Part shown: piece by piece, positions 8,698 through 18,067 of the stretch | How the letters are laid out: every line of letters begins with the position of its first letter | How positions within the stretch are numbered: position 1 is the stretch's first letter | Notes under the pieces: generated by a model | Databases searched by the model: none | What the model saw: only the letters and a program-made list of their open reading frames with translations | What the model was told of the DNA's origin: nothing | Translations under genes and position numbers: made by a program | From: Cypionkella sp. | GTDB lineage: Bacteria > Pseudomonadota > Alphaproteobacteria > Rhodobacterales > Rhodobacteraceae | Assembly: GCF_030652235.1 (NCBI RefSeq) | Contig: NZ_JAUSBA010000063.1 | Location: 1 to 64,000, forward strand | DNA length: 64,000 nt | Direction: 5' to 3'

Positions 8698-11093
8698 AGT
8701 TGGTCACAGATATCCGGCGGCGAACAGAGCGCTCGATATCCATCATTTGTTTTTTCTTCTCTCAGCCGCCTATCCGGCGGGGAACAACAGCGGAAGGTTG
8801 GGTTTGACCGCCCAACATCTCGCAGCCGCCTATCCGGCGGGGAACCGCGCCAACTCCGCATCACGCTCGGCAAGCTGTCTCTCAGCCGCCTATCCGGCGG
8901 GGAACGAAAACAGCTTCGGCCTGATCGCCGCGTATTGTCTCTCAGCCGCCTATCCGGCGGGGAACGAACGTATCTGCGCGCAAGCGGAACCCTATCTTCT
9001 CTCAGCCGCCTATCCGGCGGGGAACGAGGCAACCGCCCGCATTGCCGCACTGACCGATCTCTCAGCCGCCTATCCGGCGGGGAACGCGAGCGCGCTCTGC
9101 ATCGCCAACGTCCATCGTCTCTCAGCCGCCTATGCGGCATCTATATCTCTCAGCCGCCTATCCGGCGGGGAACGGGCCAAATGCGGGCGGCGGCGTGACG
9201 ATCACTCTCTCAGCCGCCTATCCGGCGGGGAACTCGCCGGAGCGACCTGCTTTGTGTGCCATGATTCTCTCAGCCGCCTATCCGGCGGGGAACTGCACCG
9301 CCACGATTTGCATCAACAGCGCATATCTCTCAGCCGCCTATCCGGCGGGGAACTCAACGAGGCTCTGCGCAAACTGCGCGCCCAATCTCTCAGCCGCCTA
9401 TCCGGCGGGGAACAAATAACAAATTCACGAAGGGCAAGTGCATCTTCTCTCAGCCGCCTATCCGGCGGGGAACCACCCCTAACCCGCGCAATCGGCATGA
9501 TGAACTCTCTCAGCCGCCTATCCGGCGGGGAACTCGATTGTCTGGTCTGTCGTCAGTTTCAGATTTCTCTCAGCCGCCTATCCGGCGGGGAACTCGGTGC
9601 GGTCGTCGTCAAACGCTGCGCTGATTCTCTCAGCCGCCTATCCGGCGGGGAACTTCCTTTGTGTCATTAGAATATACATAAACAATCTCTCAGCCGCCTA
9701 TCCGGCGGGGAACTGCCGTCCAGTTCAACGCGCCGACCCTTTGTATCTCTCAGCCGCCTATCCGGCGGGGAACGCAACCGGGGCCGGAAATGCCACAGGC
9801 GTTGATCTCTCGGCCGCCTATCCGGCGGGGAACGCAGCCCTAGACGCAGCAGAGGCCCGCGCTGTTCTCTCAGCCGCCTATCCGGCGGGGAACATTTCCT
9901 GCGCAGTCTTGACGCCATCGTAACATCTCTCAGCCGCCTATCCGGCGGGGAACCGAATGAAATCTCAGACGCGGCCCCGGCTGTTTCTCTCAGCCGCCTA
10001 TCCGGCGGGGAACGATATCAGGGCCGCCTTCTCAACCATTGGTCATCTCTCAGCCGCCTATCCGGCGGGGAACCCCTATGATTGGGTCTGCGATGCGCTG
10101 CCGCATCTCTCAGCCGCCTATCCGGTGGGGAACGGACATGCTGGGGAATATGCGCCCATCATGCATCTCTCAGCCGCCTATCCGGCGGGGAACACCGCGC
10201 CCCTGACAGCAGAGGTGGCGCAGATTCTCTCAGCCGCCTATCCGGCGGGGAACGCAATCATCGAAACCGCCGACATTTTTAATGATCTCTCAGCCGCCTA
10301 TCCGGCGGGGAACCAAGACGCACTGCGCAAGCTGGATACCATGCTTCTCTCAGCCGCCTATCCGGCGGGGAACGGGCGAACCGGGTTTGGGCGCGCGTTG
10401 TTGAATCTCTCAGCCGCCTATCCGGCGGGGAACAAAGTCGCTGACCATGCCGGATTGATAGGTCATCTCTCAGCCGCCTATCCGGCGGGGAACACGCCAA
10501 GCGCGCGATCTGCGGCAGACATGCTTCTCTCAGCCGCCTATCCGGCGGGGAACAACGGATGCGTAACATAGGACGCTATTCAATATCTCTCAGCCGCCTA
10601 TCCGGCGGGGAACATCTATGAGCGCCAGAACTACCACGCATCGACTCTCTCAGCCGCCTATCCGGCGGGGAACGTTTAGGGCGAAAATCCGCGCTATTAT
10701 CAAAGTCTCTCAGCCGCCTATCCGGCGGGGAACGTCGGTGCGGGCGTAAACATAGCCACGCGATGTCTCTCAGCCGCCTATCCGGCGGGGAACGGCATGA
10801 TCGCTCAATCCTTCCGCTACTGGCTTCTCTCAGCCGCCTATCCGGCGGGGAACGATATTGCCTTCGATGCGGCCAATACGGCTTGTCTCTCAGCCGCCTA
10901 TCCGGCGGGGAACCCATGCGGAACGCCATCGGGGTGTTGTTTGCGTCTCTCAGCCGCCTATCCGGCGGGGAACTCTGCCAGCCGCGCGGCTAGGGCGGTA
11001 TCGGGTCTCTCAGCCGCCTATCCGGCGGGGAACTGGTGCTGTGCTGGCATTTGGCTGAACATGAATCTCTCAGCCGCCTATCCGGCGGGGAAC
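8698..11093 (-). CRISPR. Type I-F CRISPR array, 39 full repeats and 39 spacers of 32 nt
   Basis: The 28-bp repeat recurs every 60 bp. On the crRNA (minus) strand it starts GTTC, has the hairpin CCGCC-GGATA-GGCGG and ends CTGAGAGA, the same design as the Pseudomonas I-F (Csy4) repeat. Full repeats start at 8758, 8818, 8878, 8938, 8998, 9058 and then every 60 bp from 9146 to 11066. A degenerate terminal repeat at 8698-8725 keeps only 8711-8725 (one mismatch), which marks the old, leader-distal end. At 9118 a repeat keeps 21 recognisable nt plus 7 unrelated nt and runs straight into the repeat at 9146, so one spacer position is lost. Single-base repeat variants occur at 8818 (position 5), 9806 (position 7) and 10106 (position 21). 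I could not identify spacer targets without a search. The open frames through the array (repeated SAAYPAGN peptides) are by-products of the 60-bp period. Confidence 0.98.
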
Positions 11094-11189
11094 TGTGCCT
11101 GTTTGCAAAAAAAAATGCGTGATCTCAACGCATTACGCGCTGAATTATTTTATACCATATTGTCAAAGAGCATATCCAGGGCTTTGTTA
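11094..11189 (-). promoter_or_regulatory. CRISPR leader
   Basis: This AT-rich stretch of about 96 bp lies between the first (leader-proximal) repeat and the stop codon of cas2/3. On the minus strand it carries a TATAAAAT segment that could serve as a -10 region, and a run of nine T residues shortly before the first repeat. It is the only place a pre-crRNA promoter and the Cas1-Cas2/3 integration site can lie, because the opposite end of the array has the decayed repeat. The exact promoter is not resolved. Confidence 0.75.
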
Positions 11190-14100
11190 TTACAAGTATT
11201 TTCCGAAGGGTGCAAAAAGATCCTTTTCGGTGCCGCGTGTAAAGCCAGTGAAATCGGTATAGGATAGCTCTGGCTCTAGCCCGTCGCCGAAGCACGGGAT
11301 CGAGACGCGGAGCAGCTCTTTCAGATCGCTGTCGGTCATATCTGTGCCGCCACCCGTCAGCGCGGCCCAGCCGAGCGGTGTCAGATCGGTAAACAAACAC
11401 TGCGTGGCCAGAGCGGGGCGGGCCAACTGCATCGGCGCTATCCAAGCGCTCCCGCGTAGCGCAGGAGTTAGATTTACGAACCAATCCGCCTCCCCCGCGC
11501 GCGCTCGGCGCTGGGTATATAAAATTTCCCTCTCGTCGGAGCGGCGAAACTTGCGGGTGCGGGTCATCTCTAGGTTCCAGCGAGCGTTCGGATGGGCAAG
11601 ATACTTACCCAGCGGAGCGCGCGGCTCGGTTGAAAGCATTTTCATCCGCATCTCCGCCTCTGCATCACGCAGCGGGAAGGGCAGCACCTCCGACAAGAGC
11701 GGCGCCGCCGTGATGACATCAAAACTCACCCCGCCCGCAAGCGCCGCGAAGGACCTCTTGTCATATATGCGCAGCGCCTCTGTCGCGCTGACCTTGGTCT
11801 CGCGGGCGCATTCCGTTTCAACCCCTGGGCGCGCCAACACACCGCTTTCCATCGCAATCAGACTGCGCCCGAGGATCAGGACATTCGCCCCCCGCCCTGT
11901 AGCGGGCCGATGCCGCCGCACGCGGCCTGCAGTTTGCACGATCGCGCGGGTCGAAATCGGGTCTAAGATCGCCCAATCAAAATCCACGTCACTGCCGGTT
12001 TCGATCACAGGCGTCGTCACCACCAGAATCTCAATGTCTCGCGCCCCAAGCGCGCGGGCGCGGTCAAATAGGCCAAACTCTACGCAAAGCGCAAGTAGAT
12101 TGGCCTCCGGGTCATAGTCAGGGGCGTGCAGTTTACGGGTCAGAGCACGCTTCAAACGGGCCTCGATATAGGCGCGATGCAGGCGCGGCATCTGCGAATG
12201 CAGGCAGACCATGAGCCGCAACCTCCCGCCCAGATCGCCGGACCGGAGCTGGGCCGCCAGCGCGGTTGCATGGGCGATACGGGTCATCCGCACCAGCCCG
12301 ACCGAAACGCGCAGGCCCTCGAGCTCAACGGCGGTCTCGCTGTGGAGCCGCGTGGCACCGTGTTCGACTTGCGCGACCACTTCGTACCAACTCTCGCAGC
12401 TTGGCAAAACCGCACCGCGCCGCAAAGTGGGCGCCTGAGCGATCCCCGCCAGAAGTGCCGCGCGACAGCGGTGTAGAAGCACTGTGATGTCCTCGTCCGC
12501 GCCATTGGCGCAAACTGAATTGGGGGCATCGCCCGTAACTAAGAGGTTGATATGCGGGTCGGCCCCCGTGGCGCGGGCGTGCTCTGCCCATCCCTTGCTA
12601 TATGCCAGATAAAACGCCTCGGCGATATCGGGGGTTAGGGTCGCGGACATCGCCATTACGCGCCGTCCCGCTGCCCCCGCCTGATAGACCAACCGCGCGA
12701 TTGCGGCCAGATCCTCGCCATCATATTGATCGACCTCATCAAGGATCAGATCCGAGGTCATCAGGCGCAGGCTTTGTAACAAAAACCGCGGGCTGGTCGG
12801 CGCTGCGACCCCCATCAAATGATCGACCGTGCCGACCATAATGGGCGCTTGCACGAACCGCTTGGCGGCGGCTTTGGAACCCGCGGCGTCGCTGTTTTGA
12901 TCCTCTAGGATTCTGGAAAGGAAGGCAGGCAGACCGCGATCTGTGTCGAGCGAGAGCCCCGCGAGCCAGAGGGCCTCGGCCTCATCGCCTTCTTGCGGGA
13001 TACGAGTCTCGGGGTGTTCTACGCGTAGCCATTCCGGCAGTTTGATCAGGCTCTCAGAGCCATCCGCCTGCAGCTCATCCTTTGGTTCGAACTCAAGCGG
13101 CGGGTCGCCAACCATCACGGAAATATCCCGCGCCGCAAAGCCCAGATCGCGGACATAGTCCTGCGCTGATTGCGTGGCCAAAACACGCAAACCAAGCCCA
13201 AGGTTCATGCGGAAATAGCGCCGCTCGGCGCGTCGGTCGCCCATCGCCGCATTGGCCAAAATCGTCGGTGCGGCGCGGGTTTTGCCGCTGCCAGTTCCGG
13301 CGAGTATAGCGGCGAAAAACCCGCCCTCGCGGCTCGAGCAGAGCTTTCGCGCGGCCCGCGCGGCTTCCGTTTGCCACGCAAATCGCGCCACATCAGAAGC
13401 CTCGGGCAGCGCCACCGCAGGCGGCAAAGCGGCCTCGTCGAGAGCGGGATAACGATCACGCAACGCATACAGCAATTCATGTGCAAACCGACTGTAGCGA
13501 TACACCCGGTGGACATGGCACGAAAGGCTATCGGCCGGGAAAACCTGCCCCTCTATTGGCTTGGTATTGCCAAGATGATCTGGAATATCGTTCAAGGGCT
13601 TTTTCTGCGAGGAACCGTAGTGATCGGCGAACATCAGCGCCGCCCGCAGTCCGATATCGGCGCTGGCAATCGGGGTATCTGAGGTTAGCCGTCCGGCCTC
13701 GGTTTGCAAGGCGCGCAGCCACCATGCTTCGTGCCAAAACGGCTCGCCAGCCGCCACGCAGAGATCCTCCGTCGTAAGCGGGCTATCGGTCCGAAAGTGG
13801 CGCTCGGGCAACATAGTTACGTGATCGCTATTCGCACTGGGGAGGCGGTGATGGGTCAGGATCAACAACCCGATCAGATGCGCGAGCGCGCCTTCGCGTT
13901 TGAGAAATGCAAAAGGCAATGGCGTGGTCTTACCCGCGCGCTCCGCACTGAACAGCGCTAGCAAAGGCGCTTGCACCGCACCACAGGCTTGGTCGATCTG
14001 CTCAGGCGTCAGCGCCTGCAAAGCCGAAATCAAAGGCGCATCCCCCAGCCCGCCAAAAAGCTGATCCCAGAGCGCGGCTGAAAAAAAATCATGGCGCAGT

Positions 14101-14546
14101 GCATCTGCCTCGGGTTTGCCCCCGTTTAGAGCCCGCCGTAGCTTTGCCTGAAACAGCACCGTCGCCTTGCCGAGATCATGAAACAGCGCAGCAACCGCCA
14201 CCACGGCCACCGAGGACCGCGCCGCTTGGCTGCGCGCGGCAGTCTCGCGAACTTCTGCGGGATGCGAAGACACCGGCACCACCCCCTCCTCCGAGAACGC
14301 ATTACGCGCGCCGATGCGGATGATCGGCTTGCGGCTCTCGGCGCTGCTGCGGATCTCATGCACCACCACAGCTGTATTGCGCGTGGCGCGTTTTCGCAGC
14401 TCTTTGGCCACCCGATCCAAACAGGCATTGGTGGCCTTGCCACGCCATGTCCGGTCGCCAATACGCCAGAAATATCGATCCAGCACCCGCGCAACATGGT
14501 CGCGCGCGCGTTTTTCCGAGCGACAAACCGCGATAATCTCACGCAT
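11190..14546 (-). CDS. cas2-3: Type I-F Cas2-Cas3 fusion nuclease/helicase
   Basis: A 1118-aa protein with the I-F-specific architecture. A Cas2-like N terminus (about 1-95, including GDRTWRGKAT and a helix followed by RKRATRNTAV, as in Pseudomonas Cas2/3) is followed by an HD nuclease with FHDLGKA (H123, D124, K127). A superfamily 2 helicase comes next, with Walker A AGTGSGKT (about 415) and a DEVD box in LILDEVDQYDGEDL (about 602). Motif V/VI-like segments are TPVIETGSDVDFDWAI and TAGRVRRHRP. The product is recruited by the Cascade/Csy complex to degrade target DNA and, through its Cas2 part, joins Cas1 in spacer integration. The ATG overlaps the 3' end of cas1 by 8 bp. Its stop is 96 bp from the array, so cas transcription runs toward the leader. 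Confidence 0.95.
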   Translation of the reverse strand: MREIIAVCRSEKRARDHVARVLDRYFWRIGDRTWRGKATNACLDRVAKELRKRATRNTAVVVHEIRSSAESRKPIIRIGARNAFSEEGVVPVSSHPAEVRETAARSQAARSSVAVVAVAALFHDLGKATVLFQAKLRRALNGGKPEADALRHDFFSAALWDQLFGGLGDAPLISALQALTPEQIDQACGAVQAPLLALFSAERAGKTTPLPFAFLKREGALAHLIGLLILTHHRLPSANSDHVTMLPERHFRTDSPLTTEDLCVAAGEPFWHEAWWLRALQTEAGRLTSDTPIASADIGLRAALMFADHYGSSQKKPLNDIPDHLGNTKPIEGQVFPADSLSCHVHRVYRYSRFAHELLYALRDRYPALDEAALPPAVALPEASDVARFAWQTEAARAARKLCSSREGGFFAAILAGTGSGKTRAAPTILANAAMGDRRAERRYFRMNLGLGLRVLATQSAQDYVRDLGFAARDISVMVGDPPLEFEPKDELQADGSESLIKLPEWLRVEHPETRIPQEGDEAEALWLAGLSLDTDRGLPAFLSRILEDQNSDAAGSKAAAKRFVQAPIMVGTVDHLMGVAAPTSPRFLLQSLRLMTSDLILDEVDQYDGEDLAAIARLVYQAGAAGRRVMAMSATLTPDIAEAFYLAYSKGWAEHARATGADPHINLLVTGDAPNSVCANGADEDITVLLHRCRAALLAGIAQAPTLRRGAVLPSCESWYEVVAQVEHGATRLHSETAVELEGLRVSVGLVRMTRIAHATALAAQLRSGDLGGRLRLMVCLHSQMPRLHRAYIEARLKRALTRKLHAPDYDPEANLLALCVEFGLFDRARALGARDIEILVVTTPVIETGSDVDFDWAILDPISTRAIVQTAGRVRRHRPATGRGANVLILGRSLIAMESGVLARPGVETECARETKVSATEALRIYDKRSFAALAGGVSFDVITAAPLLSEVLPFPLRDAEAEMRMKMLSTEPRAPLGKYLAHPNARWNLEMTRTRKFRRSDEREILYTQRRARAGEADWFVNLTPALRGSAWIAPMQLARPALATQCLFTDLTPLGWAALTGGGTDMTDSDLKELLRVSIPCFGDGLEPELSYTDFTGFTRGTEKDLFAPFGKYL

Positions 14547-15498
14547 CGCGGCTCGCTTCTAACATCCGCTCCACAGTCGCAATCGCCAGTTTCAACACCT
14601 CTCGGTCGTTAAAGGCATTGATGAGCCGCCCGCGAAACAGGGCCTCGGCCTCTTTCACATCCTTTTCCTTTGCCAAGGCGAAAGCGAGCGGCAAAACAAG
14701 CGCGTCTTTGAAACTGTCAGCAAGGTCAAAGACCAAGCCGCCGGCACGGGTTTTTCCATGAAACACCGAAAGATGCGGCGGGATGCCGAGCGCCCAAAGT
14801 GCTGCCCCTGCCATCCCGTAGCAAAGGTAGTTTCCGTGATCAATCAGCCGGTTAACTCGCGCGATTTGGTCGGCTGCCATCCCTCCTGCCCCCGCATCGC
14901 GCTTAAACGGGGCGTCTTTGCTAAAGCCCGCATAGCGCGAAAACTCCGCGTAACAGGCCTTGGAAAAACTCCCCTCAAAACCGAGCAATTGCTGAATATC
15001 CGCCACCCCGTCGAGGCTGCTCTCGAAGCGCGCGCAGAGCGCGTTTAACCCAGCCGTATCGCGCTGGCGCAGATGTTTTTGCGCCCCTGCCCCTCCGAGT
15101 TTTCGCATCCGCTCGCAACGGTCGCTCATCACCGCGACTGCGGCGTGCAGCGAGCGCGCGGGCTCCAGATAGATCGGCAACAATTCGCGGAAATGGCGGG
15201 TCGCGCTATAAGTCGTGAGGCTGCCCATATGCAGCGGCGCGCCGCCGCTCCCCGTGACCGCGAGATGCACCCCCTCCTCGGCCAAAAGCCGCATAGCGGC
15301 CTGCGAAATCGAGGTGCCTTGGCCGAGAAACAGCACTGCGAGGTTGACATGCGGGATGTTAAATTCGCGGCGATGCGCGTCGTCGGTGATGTGATAAACA
15401 ACGCGGTCGCCCTCGACATGCACCGAGGCACGCTCAAGATAGAGAGCGCCCTCCCGATCCGTGACCAAAAGGCGCGGACCGCCCTTATGCTGCATCAT
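14539..15498 (-). CDS. cas1: Type I-F Cas1 integrase
   Basis: At 319 aa this has normal I-F Cas1 length. The metal-binding triad can be assigned as E185 (YAEFSRY), H247 (SVFHGKT) and D261 (FDLADSF), with the H-to-D spacing of 14 found in the family. The beta-rich N-terminal half contains the usual LAVLFLGQGTSIS and GVHLAVTG segments. It forms the spacer-acquisition complex with the Cas2 part of Cas2/3. A GAGAGAGG ribosome site precedes two tandem ATG codons; the first overlaps the 3' end of cas6f by 14 bp. Confidence 0.95.
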   Translation of the reverse strand: MMQHKGGPRLLVTDREGALYLERASVHVEGDRVVYHITDDAHRREFNIPHVNLAVLFLGQGTSISQAAMRLLAEEGVHLAVTGSGGAPLHMGSLTTYSATRHFRELLPIYLEPARSLHAAVAVMSDRCERMRKLGGAGAQKHLRQRDTAGLNALCARFESSLDGVADIQQLLGFEGSFSKACYAEFSRYAGFSKDAPFKRDAGAGGMAADQIARVNRLIDHGNYLCYGMAGAALWALGIPPHLSVFHGKTRAGGLVFDLADSFKDALVLPLAFALAKEKDVKEAEALFRGRLINAFNDREVLKLAIATVERMLEASRDA

Positions 15499-16135
15499 AC
15501 GCCTCTCTCAGTGCGTCAGGATAAACCGGCAGGATCGCAGGATGCGCCGCGCCTGAGAGCCCATATGTCGAAACCATCAGCGGCGCGACACCGTAAACGC
15601 CCAAGAACTCGCGGATATGCAAAACCGTCTCACCATGCTGTAACACTAGGGATTTTATGTCATTAGAGCGCGGTTTCACCGGTTTTCCGAGGGGCTTCGC
15701 GCGCCGTTCAGCCCGCGCGGCGCTGCGCCGGAGCCAGCCTGCGGTATGCTTCTCGCAGGCCCGATCGCGTACATAGGCCGCCCCCTCCTGCCCCAATTCA
15801 GCGAAGCTCTCGGCAATCTCATGCGGCTCGATCATCCCACGGCGTTGTAGGGTTTTTATCCCATCCAGATCGAGCAAACCCGCCAAAGACGCCTCCGAGC
15901 CAAGCAACTCTAGATCATTTCCTGGCAGCATCGTCTCGCGGCCCATCCGCATTTGCGGAAAGGCGATGGCGATGAAATCCTCAGGCGAGCCATGGCGGTT
16001 GGCGTGATGCACCGCGCGCAACGCGGCCGCCAGCACATCGCCCGCTGCGCCCAGCTCAATCGCTGCGCGCACCGGCCGTATCAACAGCCGCACTTGCGCC
16101 ATGCAAAGCCCCTGCCCCGCGTTTAAAGTGCTCAT
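15485..16135 (-). CDS. cas6f: Cas6f (Csy4) crRNA-processing endoribonuclease
   Basis: Identity rests on operon position, small size (216 aa) and an N-terminal pattern like Csy4: a beta strand (MAQVRLLIRPV), then a helix containing the likely catalytic histidine (RAVHHANRHG, H43/H44; compare His29 of Pseudomonas Csy4). An Arg/Lys-rich segment (about 135-160, RRSAARAERRAK) fits the arginine-rich helix that reads the repeat hairpin. It would cut at the 3' base of the hairpin and stay bound to the crRNA. The first ATG overlaps the TGA of cas7f (ATGA); MAQV, 11 codons later, is an alternative start closer to family length. Confidence 0.8.
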   Translation of the reverse strand: MSTLNAGQGLCMAQVRLLIRPVRAAIELGAAGDVLAAALRAVHHANRHGSPEDFIAIAFPQMRMGRETMLPGNDLELLGSEASLAGLLDLDGIKTLQRRGMIEPHEIAESFAELGQEGAAYVRDRACEKHTAGWLRRSAARAERRAKPLGKPVKPRSNDIKSLVLQHGETVLHIREFLGVYGVAPLMVSTYGLSGAAHPAILPVYPDALREAYDAA

Positions 16136-17220
16136 CCGTTCGCCTCCGCCTTTTTGCCGCTTGCGCCAAAGACGCCGCCGCGGATCAGGTTGGCCATCAC
16201 GAAATGCGCATCGCCCGAGATTTCGCCGTCCAGCGTGGGCGCCTCCAGCCCCAAGATCAGCGCTTCGGCCTTGGCGCGCAGATCGTAGAAAGATCGCTTC
16301 GATTTCTGATCGCGCAGCACGGCGCTTGTCTCCTGCACGCCGCCATAGGGGTTGACCGCAATCGGCGCGTCATGTGCCTCGCTGCCATGCCAGATGTCGA
16401 TATGGCGCAGCGCGGCGCCGATTTTTTGCGAATGCATCGACGCCTGCCCCAACTCGCGCCCCGCATAAAAGGTCGGCAATTTGGCGAATACACGGCTAAG
16501 CTGCTTATCGGCCTTTTCATCGCGCACATATTCTTGCGAGGGGAATACCTCTTGTGCCGGCTCCATCGAAGCGTTCCACTCGACTTTGATGCCAAAGGCA
16601 GCCTGCTGATCATTCGAGAGCCCCTCGGCCACCCCCGCAATCAACACATTCAACTCTGCCGACCCGCCCTGCACCAGCGCACCAAGCATCTCGTCGCGGG
16701 TCGCGGGCTTATCGAGCGACAAGCGGACCGGATCAAATACCAGCGCCCCCGCGTCGCTCTCAACTTTGACCGTCATCGCATCGGATTGGAACCGATTGCG
16801 CCACGCAAACCGCGCATTGGCAATATTCCAAATATAAAGCAACGCCAGCGTTGAATAGCCGCCGCGCACTTGATAGGCCCGCGCCAGACGCTCATATGCC
16901 GCGCCGACATCGGTATTGTTGCAGGCATGCGGGCGCAGCGAAAGCGGCATGAACCGCGCCGAAAAGCGCAATCGCACCCCGTCATGGCCCTGCGGAACGA
17001 TCGCATATTCCACCGATTGCGGGTTGCTCAGACCGGCTTTCTCCTTGGCATTGTCTTGCGAGGTCTGGCCGCGCACGCCCTTTTCAAGGATCTCAATTGG
17101 GGTCTGAATCTCCGGTTTTCCCGAGATCGTGGCGTAAAACAGTCCCTCGGTGATTTGAACGGAGCGCGCGAAGGCGAGCATGCCGGTTTCGAGCGAGAGG
17201 GGGGAGGCGGATTTAGCCAT
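16132..17220 (-). CDS. cas7f: Cas7f (Csy3) Cascade backbone subunit
   Basis: A 362-aa protein. The N terminus (SLETGMLAFARSVQITEGLFYATI) matches the LAFERKL...DALM pattern of Csy3, and the family's GPRLRF-like and RYSTLALLYIWNIANARFAWRN core follows (RGGYSTLALLYIWNIANA at about 138-155). Six copies would coat the crRNA spacer in the I-F effector. The ATG overlaps the 3' end of cas5f by 8 bp, and the stop codon overlaps the cas6f start. No catalytic residues are expected. Confidence 0.88.
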   Translation of the reverse strand: MAKSASPLSLETGMLAFARSVQITEGLFYATISGKPEIQTPIEILEKGVRGQTSQDNAKEKAGLSNPQSVEYAIVPQGHDGVRLRFSARFMPLSLRPHACNNTDVGAAYERLARAYQVRGGYSTLALLYIWNIANARFAWRNRFQSDAMTVKVESDAGALVFDPVRLSLDKPATRDEMLGALVQGGSAELNVLIAGVAEGLSNDQQAAFGIKVEWNASMEPAQEVFPSQEYVRDEKADKQLSRVFAKLPTFYAGRELGQASMHSQKIGAALRHIDIWHGSEAHDAPIAVNPYGGVQETSAVLRDQKSKRSFYDLRAKAEALILGLEAPTLDGEISGDAHFVMANLIRGGVFGASGKKAEANG

Positions 17221-18067
17221 GCGTGATAAGCTCCTCAGAATGATCGGAAAAAACAGGGTGATAATCGGGATGCCCGAGGACCAGATCGCCCCGCGCCTCC
17301 CATGTCCACATAAGCGCGCCTAGGGCTGCATTGCTCAGGCCCGTAAGCCTTTTGTTCCGCACCGAGACCAGTTCTGCGATCCCCGCCACGGGCTCTGCGA
17401 AAACATGCGGGATCTCTTTGCTGCGCGTGCGGATCCGCGCGGGAACGGTCAGCGGATCTTCCAGCAACCGGTAGCCCACCGCCGCAGGCACGATCCAACC
17501 GAACCCCTCGGGCCGCTCTGCCGGAAAGAGCAGGGACGCGAGTTGTGCAAGGCCCGGCTGCTCGGGGGTCGTGTCGCCCGAAGTGATGTAACGCCGCTCG
17601 GCCTGTTCCGGGCGCAGCATCGCAAAGCCGCGTTTCATCCCGCGAAAGGCCGACCCATCTGCGGTGACCTCCTGCACATCGATCCGGTCATTCTGGATCA
17701 AACCGCCCGCAATTCGGCGTCCTTGCAGCTGCGCGCGCAAGGTGCTCTCGTTCTCGCAGCCGGGCAGATGCAACAAAAGCGAGACCTGAACGGAACCGAC
17801 CAGATCTTCCATCGTCTCAATCGGCTCAAAAATGCCCGATTTATTCTCCATCTCGGGTTTGCTGCGACCCTCAGAAATATCCACCCGATGCAAGATCGGC
17901 AGAACCCGTGCGCTCCAGGGCGCAAGTCCAAGATTGCGCACCAAAAGATCGGCAAGACCGAGGAAGGACAAAGGGCTCGGCAGGCCAGCCGCGAAGTCGT
18001 TCATCATCAGGTTGACGCGGCTCGCGCGCAGATCCTTGACGACATAGAGATCCCGAAACGCGCTCAT
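17213..18067 (-). CDS. cas5f: Cas5f (Csy2) Cascade subunit
   Basis: A 284-aa protein from the ATG that overlaps the cas8f TGA as ATGA; an upstream extension to 18094 has no support. The N terminus (VNLMMNDFAAGLPSPLSFLGLADLLVRNL) matches the Csy2 pattern in which a GxPS/AxTxFxGF segment follows the first strand. The central GRRIAGGLIQ resembles the Csy2 GRLAGGTI motif. Csy2 pairs with Csy1 to cap the 5' handle of the crRNA. Slightly shorter than the Pseudomonas protein. Confidence 0.85.
   Translation of the reverse strand: MSAFRDLYVVKDLRASRVNLMMNDFAAGLPSPLSFLGLADLLVRNLGLAPWSARVLPILHRVDISEGRSKPEMENKSGIFEPIETMEDLVGSVQVSLLLHLPGCENESTLRAQLQGRRIAGGLIQNDRIDVQEVTADGSAFRGMKRGFAMLRPEQAERRYITSGDTTPEQPGLAQLASLLFPAERPEGFGWIVPAAVGYRLLEDPLTVPARIRTRSKEIPHVFAEPVAGIAELVSVRNKRLTGLSNAALGALMWTWEARGDLVLGHPDYHPVFSDHSEELITHG

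Noticed and set aside
8747-10993. Long open frames through the CRISPR array in several frames (repeated LSAAYPAGN, SLSRLSGGE or SPPDRRLRD peptides)
   Set aside because: The 60-bp repeat period is a multiple of three, so the same peptide recurs; no start signal, and the DNA is clearly repeat-spacer.
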